Shown: positions 1-5,483 of the stretch, one piece after another
Position numbering within the stretch: the stretch's first letter is position 1
How the letters are laid out: each line of letters starts with the position of its first letter
Assembly: GCA_900539525.1 (NCBI GenBank)
Contig: UQCM01000088.1
Span: forward strand, 1-8,387
From: an uncultured Blautia sp.
Lineage (GTDB): Bacteria > Bacillota > Clostridia > Lachnospirales > Lachnospiraceae
Length of the DNA stretch: 8,387 nt
Direction of reading: 5' to 3'
The notes under the pieces: model-generated
What the model saw: only the letters and a program-made list of their open reading frames with translations
The model's database searches: none
What the model was told of the DNA's origin: nothing
Made by a program: the position numbers and the translations under genes

Positions 1-1013
1 CAGAGAGAGCAGACTCTGAGACAATCAAAGAGGACAATCAGCCGGCAGCAGATGCAGACGCACAGGATTCAGCAGATGCAGATAAGACAGCAGACGCAGA
101 AGGTACAAAGACAGAATATCCTCTGACCATCACAACCTATGATTATGATGGAAATGAAATCGAAACAACCTATGAAAAGGCACCAGAGAAAGTTCTTGCT
201 GTATATCAGGGAAGCATTGAAACCATGCTTGCACTTGGCCTGGAAGACCGTCTGGTAGCTACTGCAGGTCTTGACAATGAAGTTCCGGATGAACTTAAAG
301 ATGCATTTTCAAAAACAAATTATCTTGATGAATTTACCCCATCCCTTGAGACTGTAACGATGTTGGAGCCAGACATGATCTTATCCTGGAGCTCCCTGTT
401 TTCTGATAAAAATCTCGGAAATGTAACAGACTGGATCGACAAAGGATGCAACACTTATTACAACACAAACACACGCCCTGACGGAGACAGAACTCTGGAA
501 AATGAATTTACAGACATCTTAAATCTTGGAAAGATTTTTGATGTACAGGACAAAGCACAGGCAATCGTAGATGATGCAAAGGCAGTGATCGATAAAACTC
601 TTACAGCAACAGCAGATGTAGAAGAGAAACCAAGCGTAATGGTTCTGGAACCTCTTGGAGAAGATATCACAAACTATGGTGCAAAGAGCCTTGGTGGAGA
701 TATGGTAACACAACTGGGTGCGACTCTGGCAAACCCGGATGCTTCTACAGCAGGAAAAGAAGATATCATTGCAGCAAACCCTGATGTGATTTTTGTTGTA
801 TACATGCCATATGCAGGTGATGATCCGGAAACTGTAAAAGAAAGCCAGCTTGCCGTTATCAAGGATGACGAAGCACTTCAGAGCCTTGACGCTGTAAAGA
901 ACGGTCGTGTTTATCCGATCATGCTCAGTGAAATGTACGCAAGTGCAACACGTACACAGGATGGTATTGAAACTTTCGCAAAAGGATTATATCCGGATGT
1001 GAATCTTGACTGA
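1..1013 (+). CDS. ABC transporter substrate-binding lipoprotein, FecB/BtuF-like (5' end missing)
   Basis: The frame is open from position 3, so the true start lies upstream; 336 residues are visible and the ATG at 225 is internal. It begins with an acidic Ala/Asp-rich linker (about residues 1-40), typical of the tether after a lipoprotein signal peptide in Gram-positive binding proteins. The folded part starts near YPLTITTYDYDGN and continues with APEKVLAVYQGSIETMLALG, the usual opening of a periplasmic-binding-2 (TroA-like, helical backbone) domain. Later segments such as LEPDMILSW and AANPDVIFVVY also fit this class. Inferred role: extracytoplasmic capture of an iron-siderophore, haem or corrinoid and delivery to the downstream permease; the substrate cannot be told from sequence. 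The stop is 14 nt before the permease start, so the genes are co-transcribed. Signal peptide and promoter are outside the window. Confidence 0.88.
   Translation, partial: ERADSETIKEDNQPAADADAQDSADADKTADAEGTKTEYPLTITTYDYDGNEIETTYEKAPEKVLAVYQGSIETMLALGLEDRLVATAGLDNEVPDELKDAFSKTNYLDEFTPSLETVTMLEPDMILSWSSLFSDKNLGNVTDWIDKGCNTYYNTNTRPDGDRTLENEFTDILNLGKIFDVQDKAQAIVDDAKAVIDKTLTATADVEEKPSVMVLEPLGEDITNYGAKSLGGDMVTQLGATLANPDASTAGKEDIIAANPDVIFVVYMPYAGDDPETVKESQLAVIKDDEALQSLDAVKNGRVYPIMLSEMYASATRTQDGIETFAKGLYPDVNLD
46..100 (+). repeat. Three short repeats CAGCAGAYGCAGA encoding the acidic linker
   Basis: Copies start at 46, 70 and 88. All lie in the same reading frame and encode A/S/T-A-D-A-D/E in the surface linker of the binding protein. 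They look like small in-frame slippage or duplication products that set linker length, not a mobile repeat. Confidence 0.6.
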
Positions 1014-1027
1014 TTGAGGACATAACA

Positions 1028-2113
1028 GTGAAAGAACAGGTTTCACAGACAAAAAAAGGCAGTGTGCTCAGGACATCCATGTATGTGGCAGTTCTTATCG
1101 GGCTTGCGGCATTTCTGATTTTTTCCATTCTTGCAGCAATCACTTTTGGAAATGCAGATCTGTCACTGAAAGATGTTTACAGTGTCATTGCATATAAATT
1201 GTTTCATATCAAAAGCCTGTCCGCCTATGCAGAAGGCGCAGTTCACGATGTTGTGTGGCTGATCCGGCTGCCCAGAGTCCTGCTGGCTCTGGCAGTTGGA
1301 ATGGCTCTTTCCGTCTGTGGCGTAGTTATGCAGGCGATTGTCCAGAACCCACTGGCAGATCCGTATGTACTTGGTATTTCATCCGGTGCATCCCTTGGTG
1401 CAACACTGGCGATCATGCTTGGAGTTGGTGGATTTCTCGGTGGAAACTCAGTTGGTGTTCCTGCATTTATTGGTGCAATGGTCACTTCTTTTGCAGTAAT
1501 TGCCATTGCAAACATGGGCGGAAAAGCTACTTCTGCTAAACTGATCCTTGCCGGAATGGCCGTCAGTGCGGTATGTTCTGCTTTTTCCAATTTTGTTATC
1601 TATATCACCAATGACAAAAATGCAGCAACAGAAGTAATGAAGTGGACGATGGGAAGCCTTGCAGGCGCAAGCTGGAGCAGAGTAGGTGTAATGCTTCCTG
1701 TTACATTGATCTGTGTAATTATTTTCTGGACGCAATATCGTAATCTGAATCTGATGCTGTTAGGAGATGATGTATCGATCACACTGGGAACTGATTTGCA
1801 CAGGCTGAGAACTTTTTATTTGATCGTTGCTTCTGTAATGATCGGGTTTGCAGTATATTGTGCAGGTGTGATCGGCTTTGTAGGACTTGTGATCCCTCAT
1901 GTGATCAGAATCCTTTTTGGAACAGACCACAGAAGATTATTGCCATTAAGTGCACTGCTTGGTGCATCGTTCTTGATCTGGTGTGATGTGGCATGTCGTG
2001 TGATCCTGAAGAATTCTGAGATGCCGATCGGTGTGCTGGTATCCATTATCGGTGCTCCATGCTTTATTTATCTGCTTGTGCGGAAATCCTATGGATTCGG
2101 AGGTGCCCGGTAA
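1028..2113 (+). CDS. FecCD/BtuC-family ABC transporter permease
   Basis: This is a 361-residue polytopic membrane protein, the normal length for FecCD/BtuC permeases, which form homodimers with about ten membrane helices per subunit. Family hallmarks are WLIRLPRVLLALAVG (residues 77-91), the QNPLADPYVLGISSGA signature (106-121) and the cytoplasmic coupling-helix region GFVGLVIPHVIR (283-294) that docks on the ATPase. I chose the GTG at 1028 because GAGGA at 1016-1020 sits 7 nt before it and it gives a basic N-terminus ahead of the first hydrophobic helix (about residues 18-40). It lies 14 nt after the binding-protein stop and overlaps the ATPase start in TAATG. Together the three genes make a type II importer for a metal chelate or corrinoid. 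No defect is visible. Confidence 0.93.
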   Translation: MKEQVSQTKKGSVLRTSMYVAVLIGLAAFLIFSILAAITFGNADLSLKDVYSVIAYKLFHIKSLSAYAEGAVHDVVWLIRLPRVLLALAVGMALSVCGVVMQAIVQNPLADPYVLGISSGASLGATLAIMLGVGGFLGGNSVGVPAFIGAMVTSFAVIAIANMGGKATSAKLILAGMAVSAVCSAFSNFVIYITNDKNAATEVMKWTMGSLAGASWSRVGVMLPVTLICVIIFWTQYRNLNLMLLGDDVSITLGTDLHRLRTFYLIVASVMIGFAVYCAGVIGFVGLVIPHVIRILFGTDHRRLLPLSALLGASFLIWCDVACRVILKNSEMPIGVLVSIIGAPCFIYLLVRKSYGFGGAR

Positions 2114-2868
2114 TGAAGATCACCACAGAAAATATTCAGGTTGGCTTTCACGCCAGACAGATCCTGAAGGGAATCTCCATGGAATCCCAGGATAAGGAAC
2201 TGGTAGGAATCATCGGACCAAACGGAAGCGGAAAATCTACATTATTAAAATGCATCTACCGTATCCTGAAGCCAGATGCAGGTGCCGTTTATCTGGACGG
2301 CGAAGAACTCCATTCCATGAGCGTAAAAAGCTCCGCCAGAAAAATGGCAGTTGTGGCACAGCACAATTACTACAACTTTGATTTTACCGTACGGGAAGTC
2401 GTGTTGATGGGACGTGCACCTCATAAGAAAGCATTGGAACGGGATAATGCAAAAGATTACCGGATTGTTGAAGAAGCACTGAAAACGGTACAGATGGATG
2501 CATTTGCGGATCGCACATTTTCTACGCTGTCAGGTGGAGAGCAGCAGAGGGTTATTCTGGCAAGAGCACTTGCACAGCAGACACCTGCACTGATCCTTGA
2601 TGAGCCGACTAACCATCTGGATATCACACATCAGATCATGCTGATGGAACTGGTAAAGAAACTTAACGTAACTGTAATATCAGCTATCCATGACCTGAAT
2701 ATTGCGGCGGCATACTGCGATAAGATTTATGTATTGAAAGATGGTGTGCTGGAAGGATATGGAACTCCACAGGAAGTACTCACTCCGGAGCTGATCAAAA
2801 GGATTTACCAGGTAGATTCGGAAGTGGTAAATGACAGCCGCGGGAAGATGCATATTTTATTTTTATAA
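2113..2868 (+). CDS. ABC transporter ATP-binding protein, FecE/BtuD-like
   Basis: This 251-residue nucleotide-binding subunit powers the permease encoded just upstream. All motifs are present: Walker A GPNGSGKST (35-43), Q-loop Q83, signature LSGGEQQR (139-146), Walker B LILDEP (160-165), D-loop NHLD (167-170) and switch histidine H193 in AIHDLN. The frame is open further upstream, but the start is placed at 2113 because that ATG overlaps the permease stop (TAATG), GGAGG at 2099-2103 precedes it by 9 nt, and the product then starts MKITTENIQVGF as family members do. The overlap implies translational coupling. The gene ends the operon; a strong hairpin begins 12 nt after the stop. Confidence 0.94.
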   Translation: MKITTENIQVGFHARQILKGISMESQDKELVGIIGPNGSGKSTLLKCIYRILKPDAGAVYLDGEELHSMSVKSSARKMAVVAQHNYYNFDFTVREVVLMGRAPHKKALERDNAKDYRIVEEALKTVQMDAFADRTFSTLSGGEQQRVILARALAQQTPALILDEPTNHLDITHQIMLMELVKKLNVTVISAIHDLNIAAAYCDKIYVLKDGVLEGYGTPQEVLTPELIKRIYQVDSEVVNDSRGKMHILFL

Positions 2869-2880
2869 TATGAGAATTGA

Positions 2881-2916
2881 CAGGCCAGAGTCAGAAAAAA
2901 TTTTGACTCTGGCCTG
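2881..2916 (+). terminator. 13-bp perfect hairpin after the ABC operon, probable terminator
   Basis: Arms 2881-2893 (CAGGCCAGAGTCA) and 2904-2916 (TGACTCTGGCCTG) are perfectly complementary around a 10-nt A/T loop. The position, just after the last operon gene, suits a terminator. However, the 3' side is TTGTATA and not a clean U run, so intrinsic termination could be partial. The same hairpin would form on either strand. Confidence 0.55.
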
Positions 2917-2935
2917 TTGTATATGGAGGAAAAAG

Positions 2936-3034
2936 ATGAATAAGATAGGAATTTTAACAACCGTAGCAAGAATTCCCTCACCTATAGGTGATGGGATGAA
3001 TTGCACATTCGAGCATATCTGCTCAAATTCATAA
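2936..3034 (+). CDS. Orphan 32-codon ORF with strong RBS, probably the 5' stump of a disrupted gene
   Basis: GGAGGA at 2925-2930 lies 5 nt before an ATG that opens a 32-residue frame beginning MNKIGILTTVARIP. The initiation region is as good as that of the real genes, but the rest of the frame runs through the palindromic hairpin at 2975-2995 and stops without forming a recognisable protein. I read it as the original start of a gene after the ABC operon that was cut off by insertion of an IS200/IS605-type end somewhere after codon 7-8. No function can be assigned. It could also be a chance ORF. Confidence 0.3.
   Translation: MNKIGILTTVARIPSPIGDGMNCTFEHICSNS
2971..3006 (+). repeat. IS200/IS605-like end hairpin (solo right-end remnant, or the outer left end of this element)
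   Basis: A perfect palindrome TCACCTATAGGTGA (2978-2991) is extended by CCC (2975-2977) and GGG (2993-2995) with one unpaired T. Its setting, GCAAGAATTCCC...GGGATGAATTGCAC, resembles the element's real right end (GCAGGAAGCTCCC...GCGAGAGCATGTCAC, 4499-4552). A second small stem, GAGCA/TGCTC (3011-3024), follows. Either this is the left terminal hairpin of the tnpB element, or a leftover right end from an earlier IS605 insertion. The sequence alone does not decide. Confidence 0.4.
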
Positions 3035-3050
3035 AAAATCGCAAAAACAC

Positions 3051-3079
3051 TTGTTCTGATACAATAAATATATTATAAT
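3051..3079 (+). promoter_or_regulatory. Sigma-A promoter in the IS605 left end (TTGTTC-17-TATAAT)
   Basis: The -35 box TTGTTC (3051-3056) and a perfect -10 TATAAT (3074-3079) are 17 nt apart and face the tnpA/tnpB pair. An inverted repeat TTGTTCT (3051-3057) / AGAACAA (3087-3093) brackets the -10 and the expected start point, so it could be an end structure or an operator. It probably drives tnpB transcription and read-through into the right-end RNA. Confidence 0.6.
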
Positions 3080-3144
3080 AGAAAAAAGAACAATATGCTC
3101 TTGAAATTTGGACGGTCGAAATAAGCAATAAGTGAGTGTACATA

Positions 3145-3348
3145 ATGAGTTTAGATAATAATTCTCATTCAGTGTTTTTGTTTGATTCTGGTTATGAAAT
3201 ATGGCAGAAAGATGCTGGACGATAAGATGTCAGAGAGAACAAAAGAAATCTTTGAAATATAGCACCTGTTGAAACAATCCATCAGTATATAGAGAGTCAG
3301 GGTGAGAAAGATAAACCGGGCAGTAAAAATAAGGATCTATCCAAATAA
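3145..3348 (+). pseudogene. tnpA: Degenerate IS200-type Y1 transposase tnpA (frameshifted, large internal deletion)
   Basis: The ATG at 3145 opens with MSLDNNSHSVFL, the recognisable N-terminus of IS200/IS605 TnpA (Y1_Tnp, single-strand HUH transposase, normally about 130-150 residues). Its frame then stops at 3223-3225. The homologous reading continues in another frame from about 3182: LILVMKYGRKMLDDKMSERTKEIFE, then a stop at 3259-3261 region. A third segment, IAPVETIHQYIESQGEKDKP (3259-3318, stop 3346-3348), matches the family's C-terminal tail. The whole core, including the His-hydrophobe-His motif, is missing, and the catalytic-tyrosine region is gone, so no active transposase can be made. 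The tail overlaps the tnpB start by 47 nt, as in intact tnpA/tnpB pairs. Confidence 0.85.
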
Positions 3349-4408
3349 AGAACAGATAACCCAGATAGAGAAGACGATCGGCTGCAGTCGTTTTCTCTAT
3401 AACCGGATGCTTGCGGATAAGATCCGTCATTATCAGGAAGAAAAAAAGATGCTGAAAAATACGCCGGCCGGATATAAAAAAGAATATCCATGGCTGAAAG
3501 AGGTAGATTCTCTTGCGCTGGCGAATGTACAGTTAAATCTGGAAGGGGCTTTCCGGAAATTTTTCCGGGAACCGGGAGTGGGATTTCCGCATTATAAATC
3601 AAAAAAACATTCGCGGAAATCCTATACAACGAATATGGTAAATGGGAATATCTGTCTGCAGGACAGGTTCCTGAAACTGCCAAAGATGCAGCCGGTAAAA
3701 ATAAAACTCCACCGTATGATCCCGGAGGGATGGAAGCTGAAATCAGTGACTGTGAGCAGGGAACCGTCCGGAAAATATTTTGCCAGCCTGCTGTTCGACT
3801 GTGAAAACCAAACAGCGGAGAAAAGACAGGCGGAAAAATTCCTGGGGATGGATTTTGCCATGCATGGGATGTGTGTATTTTCTACCGGTGAAAGAGCCGG
3901 ATATCCCATGTTTTACCGGAATGCAGAGAAAAAACTTGCCCGGGAACAGAGAAAGCTTTCCAGATGTGAAAAGGGCAGCCGTAACTATCAGAAACAGAAG
4001 AAAAAGGTTGCTTTATATCATGAAAAGATAAAGAACCAGAGGAAGGATTTCCAGCATAAGCTCAGCCACAGCCTTGCAGAAGACTATGACGCAGTATGTG
4101 TGGAGGATCTGAACCTGAAGGGGATAGCCGGAGGCCTGCATTTCGGAAAAGGGATACAGGATAACGGATACGGTCAGTTCCTTTCCATGCTTGGATATAA
4201 GCTGGAAGAACGTGGAAAATATCTGATAAAAGTAGACAGATATTTTGCATCCAGTAAGATATGCAGCGTATGCGGACATAAGAAGAAAGAGCTGGCATTA
4301 TCAGAACGGATATACCTATGCGAATGTGGAAACCGGATGGACCGGGATGTGAATGCGGCGGTCAATATTCTGAAAGAAGGAAAAAGAATATATAAAAAAT
4401 GTGCATAA
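3302..4408 (+). CDS. tnpB: TnpB, RNA-guided RuvC-like nuclease of IS200/IS605 (OrfB)
   Basis: This 368-residue protein has the full TnpB architecture: an N-terminal helix-turn-helix part starting MRKINRAVKIRIYPNKEQ (about 1-45), the central OrfB/RuvC fold, and a C-terminal zinc ribbon. Likely catalytic residues are D184 (LGMDFAMHG), E268 (VCVEDLNLKG) and D349 (DRDVNAAVNI). Zinc ligands are C321, C324, C340 and C342. TnpB family members cut DNA under guidance of a right-end-derived RNA and help retain the element. The start is the GTG at 3302: an in-frame TAG lies just upstream (3290-3292) and the N-terminus then fits the family. The Shine-Dalgarno is poor, so translation may have depended on coupling to tnpA. 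No inactivating change is seen. Confidence 0.93.
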   Translation: MRKINRAVKIRIYPNKEQITQIEKTIGCSRFLYNRMLADKIRHYQEEKKMLKNTPAGYKKEYPWLKEVDSLALANVQLNLEGAFRKFFREPGVGFPHYKSKKHSRKSYTTNMVNGNICLQDRFLKLPKMQPVKIKLHRMIPEGWKLKSVTVSREPSGKYFASLLFDCENQTAEKRQAEKFLGMDFAMHGMCVFSTGERAGYPMFYRNAEKKLAREQRKLSRCEKGSRNYQKQKKKVALYHEKIKNQRKDFQHKLSHSLAEDYDAVCVEDLNLKGIAGGLHFGKGIQDNGYGQFLSMLGYKLEERGKYLIKVDRYFASSKICSVCGHKKKELALSERIYLCECGNRMDRDVNAAVNILKEGKRIYKKCA

Positions 4409-4572
4409 TAGCACAGAAAAGATCCGTAACCGGATAAAAAAAGAACCGCGGGACACGCGGGGATAGCCTGTTTTAGCTTTGCCCTGAAGGGCAATTGAGC
4501 AGGAAGCTCCCACTTCAAAATCTGTAAGATTTAAGTGGCGAGAGCATGTCACAATAAGGCTGTAAAGAGTAG
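4409..4572 (+). ncRNA. Predicted omegaRNA (reRNA) scaffold from the right end plus adjacent guide
   Basis: TnpB guide RNAs come from the right end and run out into flanking DNA. Downstream of tnpB, on the same strand, are three hairpins: CCGCG/CGCGG (4446-4460), TTGCCC-TGAA-GGGCAA (4479-4494), and CCACTT/AAGTGG stacked on AAATCT/AGATTT (4510-4538, CA bulge, GTA loop). The scaffold should end near GTCAC at 4552, and the guide would start at 4553 (AATAAGGCTGTAAAGAG...). The 5' end may lie inside tnpB, and the guide length of roughly 16-20 nt is taken from characterised TnpB systems. RNA ends are not visible in sequence, so the coordinates are approximate. Confidence 0.6.
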
Positions 4573-4603
4573 CGAATAAATTAAAAACGTAAGCGACGAA
4601 TAA

Positions 4604-4632
4604 TTGACGAAAAATGATAAAATCCTTATAAT
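4604..4632 (+). promoter_or_regulatory. thiT promoter (TTGACG-17-TATAAT)
   Basis: The -35 box TTGACG (4604-4609) and -10 TATAAT (4627-4632) are separated by 17 nt, a near-ideal sigma-A promoter. It leaves a leader of only about 30 nt before the thiT Shine-Dalgarno (AGGGAGG 4658-4664, 7 nt from ATG). That is too short for a TPP riboswitch, and no THI-box sequence is seen between the IS605 right end and the gene. Confidence 0.75.
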
Positions 4633-4671
4633 AAATTATACAAAAATTAATAACAAGAGGGAGGTCATTTT

Positions 4672-5186
4672 ATGTTTGGTTTTATGGTAAATGCTGATGG
4701 CGGACTTACAACTGCCGGATATGTGATTACAGTTATTGTCGGAATCATTTTGTTTTTCCTGGCGATTTATTTTGCAGGGAAGAATTCAGACAAGAAAAAG
4801 CTTACCACAAGACAACTGGTATTCTGTGCCGTAGCTATTGCACTTGCTTTTATTACGTCTTATCTGAAAATCTTCAAACTGCCGTGGGGAGGAAGCGTCA
4901 CTCTTTGCAGTATGCTTTTTATTGTTCTAATCGCAAACTGGTATGGGGTTGGAACAGGTATTATGGCTGGGTTTGCTTACGGAATCCTGCAGTTTATCCA
5001 GGAGCCTTATATACTTTCATTTTTTCAGGTATGCTGTGATTACATACTTGCATTTGCGGCACTTGGACTGGCAGGATTATTTGCAAAACAGAGTCATGGA
5101 CTTCTGAAAGGATACATAATAGCTGTAATTGCCAGAGGAGCTTTTCATTCTCTGGGCGGTTATCTTTATTGGATGAGCTATATGCC
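4672..5186 (+). pseudogene. thiT: thiT 5' part: thiamine ECF transporter S-component, interrupted by the IS21 element
   Basis: This segment encodes residues 1-171 of a ThiT/YuaJ-family protein, the substrate-binding membrane subunit that captures thiamine and works with a shared EcfA/EcfA'/EcfT module (not in this window). Hydrophobic segments, the GGSVTLCSMLFI block (73-84) and LQFIQEPYILSFFQ support the family. By comparison with Lactococcus ThiT as I recall it, E111, H159 and W167 correspond to thiamine-contacting residues. The native sequence ends at Y170-M171-P172. The open frame then runs 34 codons into the IS21 end, stopping at 5287-5289 (205 residues), which gives a chimera lacking the last membrane helix. 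Joined to 7963-8113, the gene is a continuous 221 codons. Start: strong AGGGAGG 7 nt before the ATG. Confidence 0.9.
5180..5186 (+). repeat. Target site duplication, left copy (ATATGCC)
   Basis: ATATGCC lies immediately before the element's TG terminus and recurs immediately after its CA terminus at 7956-7962. Seven bases falls within the 4-8 bp duplications known for the IS21 family. The duplicated bases belong to the thiT codons for Y170, M171 and P172. Confidence 0.9.
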
Positions 5187-5234
5187 TGAGTATTCCAATG
5201 CAATAGTGCATGCTTTCCAAGGATTCAGAGCACC
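5187..5234 (+). repeat. IS21 terminal inverted repeat, left (istB-side) end
   Basis: It starts TGAGTATTCC and ends TTCAGAGCACC. Aligned with the reverse complement of 7908-7955, 37 of 48 positions match; the longest blocks are TAGTGCAT, TTTCCA and ATTCAGAGCACC. This is the expected IstA binding and cleavage end. Confidence 0.9.
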
Positions 5235-5266
5235 CTTTTCCGGAAAAATAGTGCATATCTTTCCGG
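5202..5266 (+). repeat. Tandem end repeats AATAGTGCAT..CTTTCC (L1, L2)
   Basis: AATAGTGCAT followed by CTTTCC occurs at 5202-5218 and again at 5247-5264, 45 bp apart. IS21 ends typically carry two or three such repeats, which are multiple transposase binding sites. Related copies sit at the other end at 7924-7940 (GGAAAAGATGCACTACT) and, weaker, at 7863-7874 (ATTGCACTATAG), both read on the minus strand. Confidence 0.7.
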
Positions 5267-5285
5267 AGCAGAGTGCAGCATTTAA

Positions 5286-5483
5286 TTAGTATTCATCAGG
5301 AATAGCTATTCCGTGTTCTGTAAGAAGTACTTGTAAACGGTCAATATATTCTCTTAAGTGCTGGATTTCTCTCCAATTATCATGACACAGTTCATCGGCT
5401 TCCTCTAATTCGTGGCGGGTTATTTCATAATCCGTAAACTTGATGCATTTATGGTCTTTGCTGAAGGCGCAATAGTCAGTCAT
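5286..5483 (-). CDS. Small third ORF of the IS21 operon, 65 residues, unknown function
   Basis: The frame opens further upstream inside istB, but AAAGGAG sits 6 nt before the ATG at 5483-5481, and that start overlaps the istB stop (ATGACTGA), a coupled arrangement. The product begins MTDYCAFSKDHKCIKFTDYE. A charged, probably helical stretch follows (about residues 20-55, with LEEADELC, LREYIDRLQVLL) that could form a coiled coil, and it ends GIAIPDEY. Three cysteines lie in the first 36 residues. I do not recognise a family. Position and coupling suggest an accessory transposition or regulatory protein, or a passenger. It ends 52 bp inside the inverted repeat, so it belongs to the element. 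Confidence 0.7.
   Translation of the reverse strand: MTDYCAFSKDHKCIKFTDYEITRHELEEADELCHDNWREIQHLREYIDRLQVLLTEHGIAIPDEY

Larger units (their letters stand above)
3033..4552 (+). mobile_element. IS200/IS605-family element: dead tnpA, intact tnpB, structured right end
   Basis: The element consists of a non-coding left end with a promoter, a ruined Y1 transposase gene, an intact tnpB overlapping its 3' end, and a structured right end. The right boundary is put at GTCAC (4548-4552) by analogy with IS605 right ends, after the terminal hairpin 4510-4538. The left boundary is uncertain. The pentamer TTCAT (3028-3032) followed by an A-rich left end is one candidate TAM/junction; an alternative is near 2958, before the palindromic hairpin. 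IS200/IS605 elements make no target duplication, so the edges cannot be read from direct repeats. With tnpA destroyed, the copy should not move without a TnpA supplied in trans. Confidence 0.75.

Noticed and set aside
1243..1590. Minus-strand 115-codon frame inside the permease gene, and similar long antisense frames in tnpB and the binding protein
   Set aside because: They lie wholly opposite well-supported genes, show no recognisable domains and have no ribosome binding sites; they are coding shadows.
2903..2931. Promoter with TTGACT -35 in the hairpin after the ABC operon
   Set aside because: No acceptable -10 hexamer lies 16-18 nt downstream (the position reads GAGGAA), and TTGACT is part of the stem.
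4446..4538. CRISPR-like or tRNA-like structure downstream of tnpB
   Set aside because: The hairpins are all different with no repeat-spacer pattern, and there is no tRNA cloverleaf; they fit an IS605 right-end RNA.
4573..4603. Direct repeat CGAATAA (4573-4579, 4597-4603) as a target duplication of the IS605 element
   Set aside because: IS200/IS605 elements do not duplicate their target, both copies lie on the same side of the element, and the repeat is short and AT-rich.
5187..5289. Residues 172-205 of the 205-codon ThiT frame as genuine protein
   Set aside because: These codons lie inside the IS21 inverted repeat and end region; they are a read-through tail, not part of ThiT.
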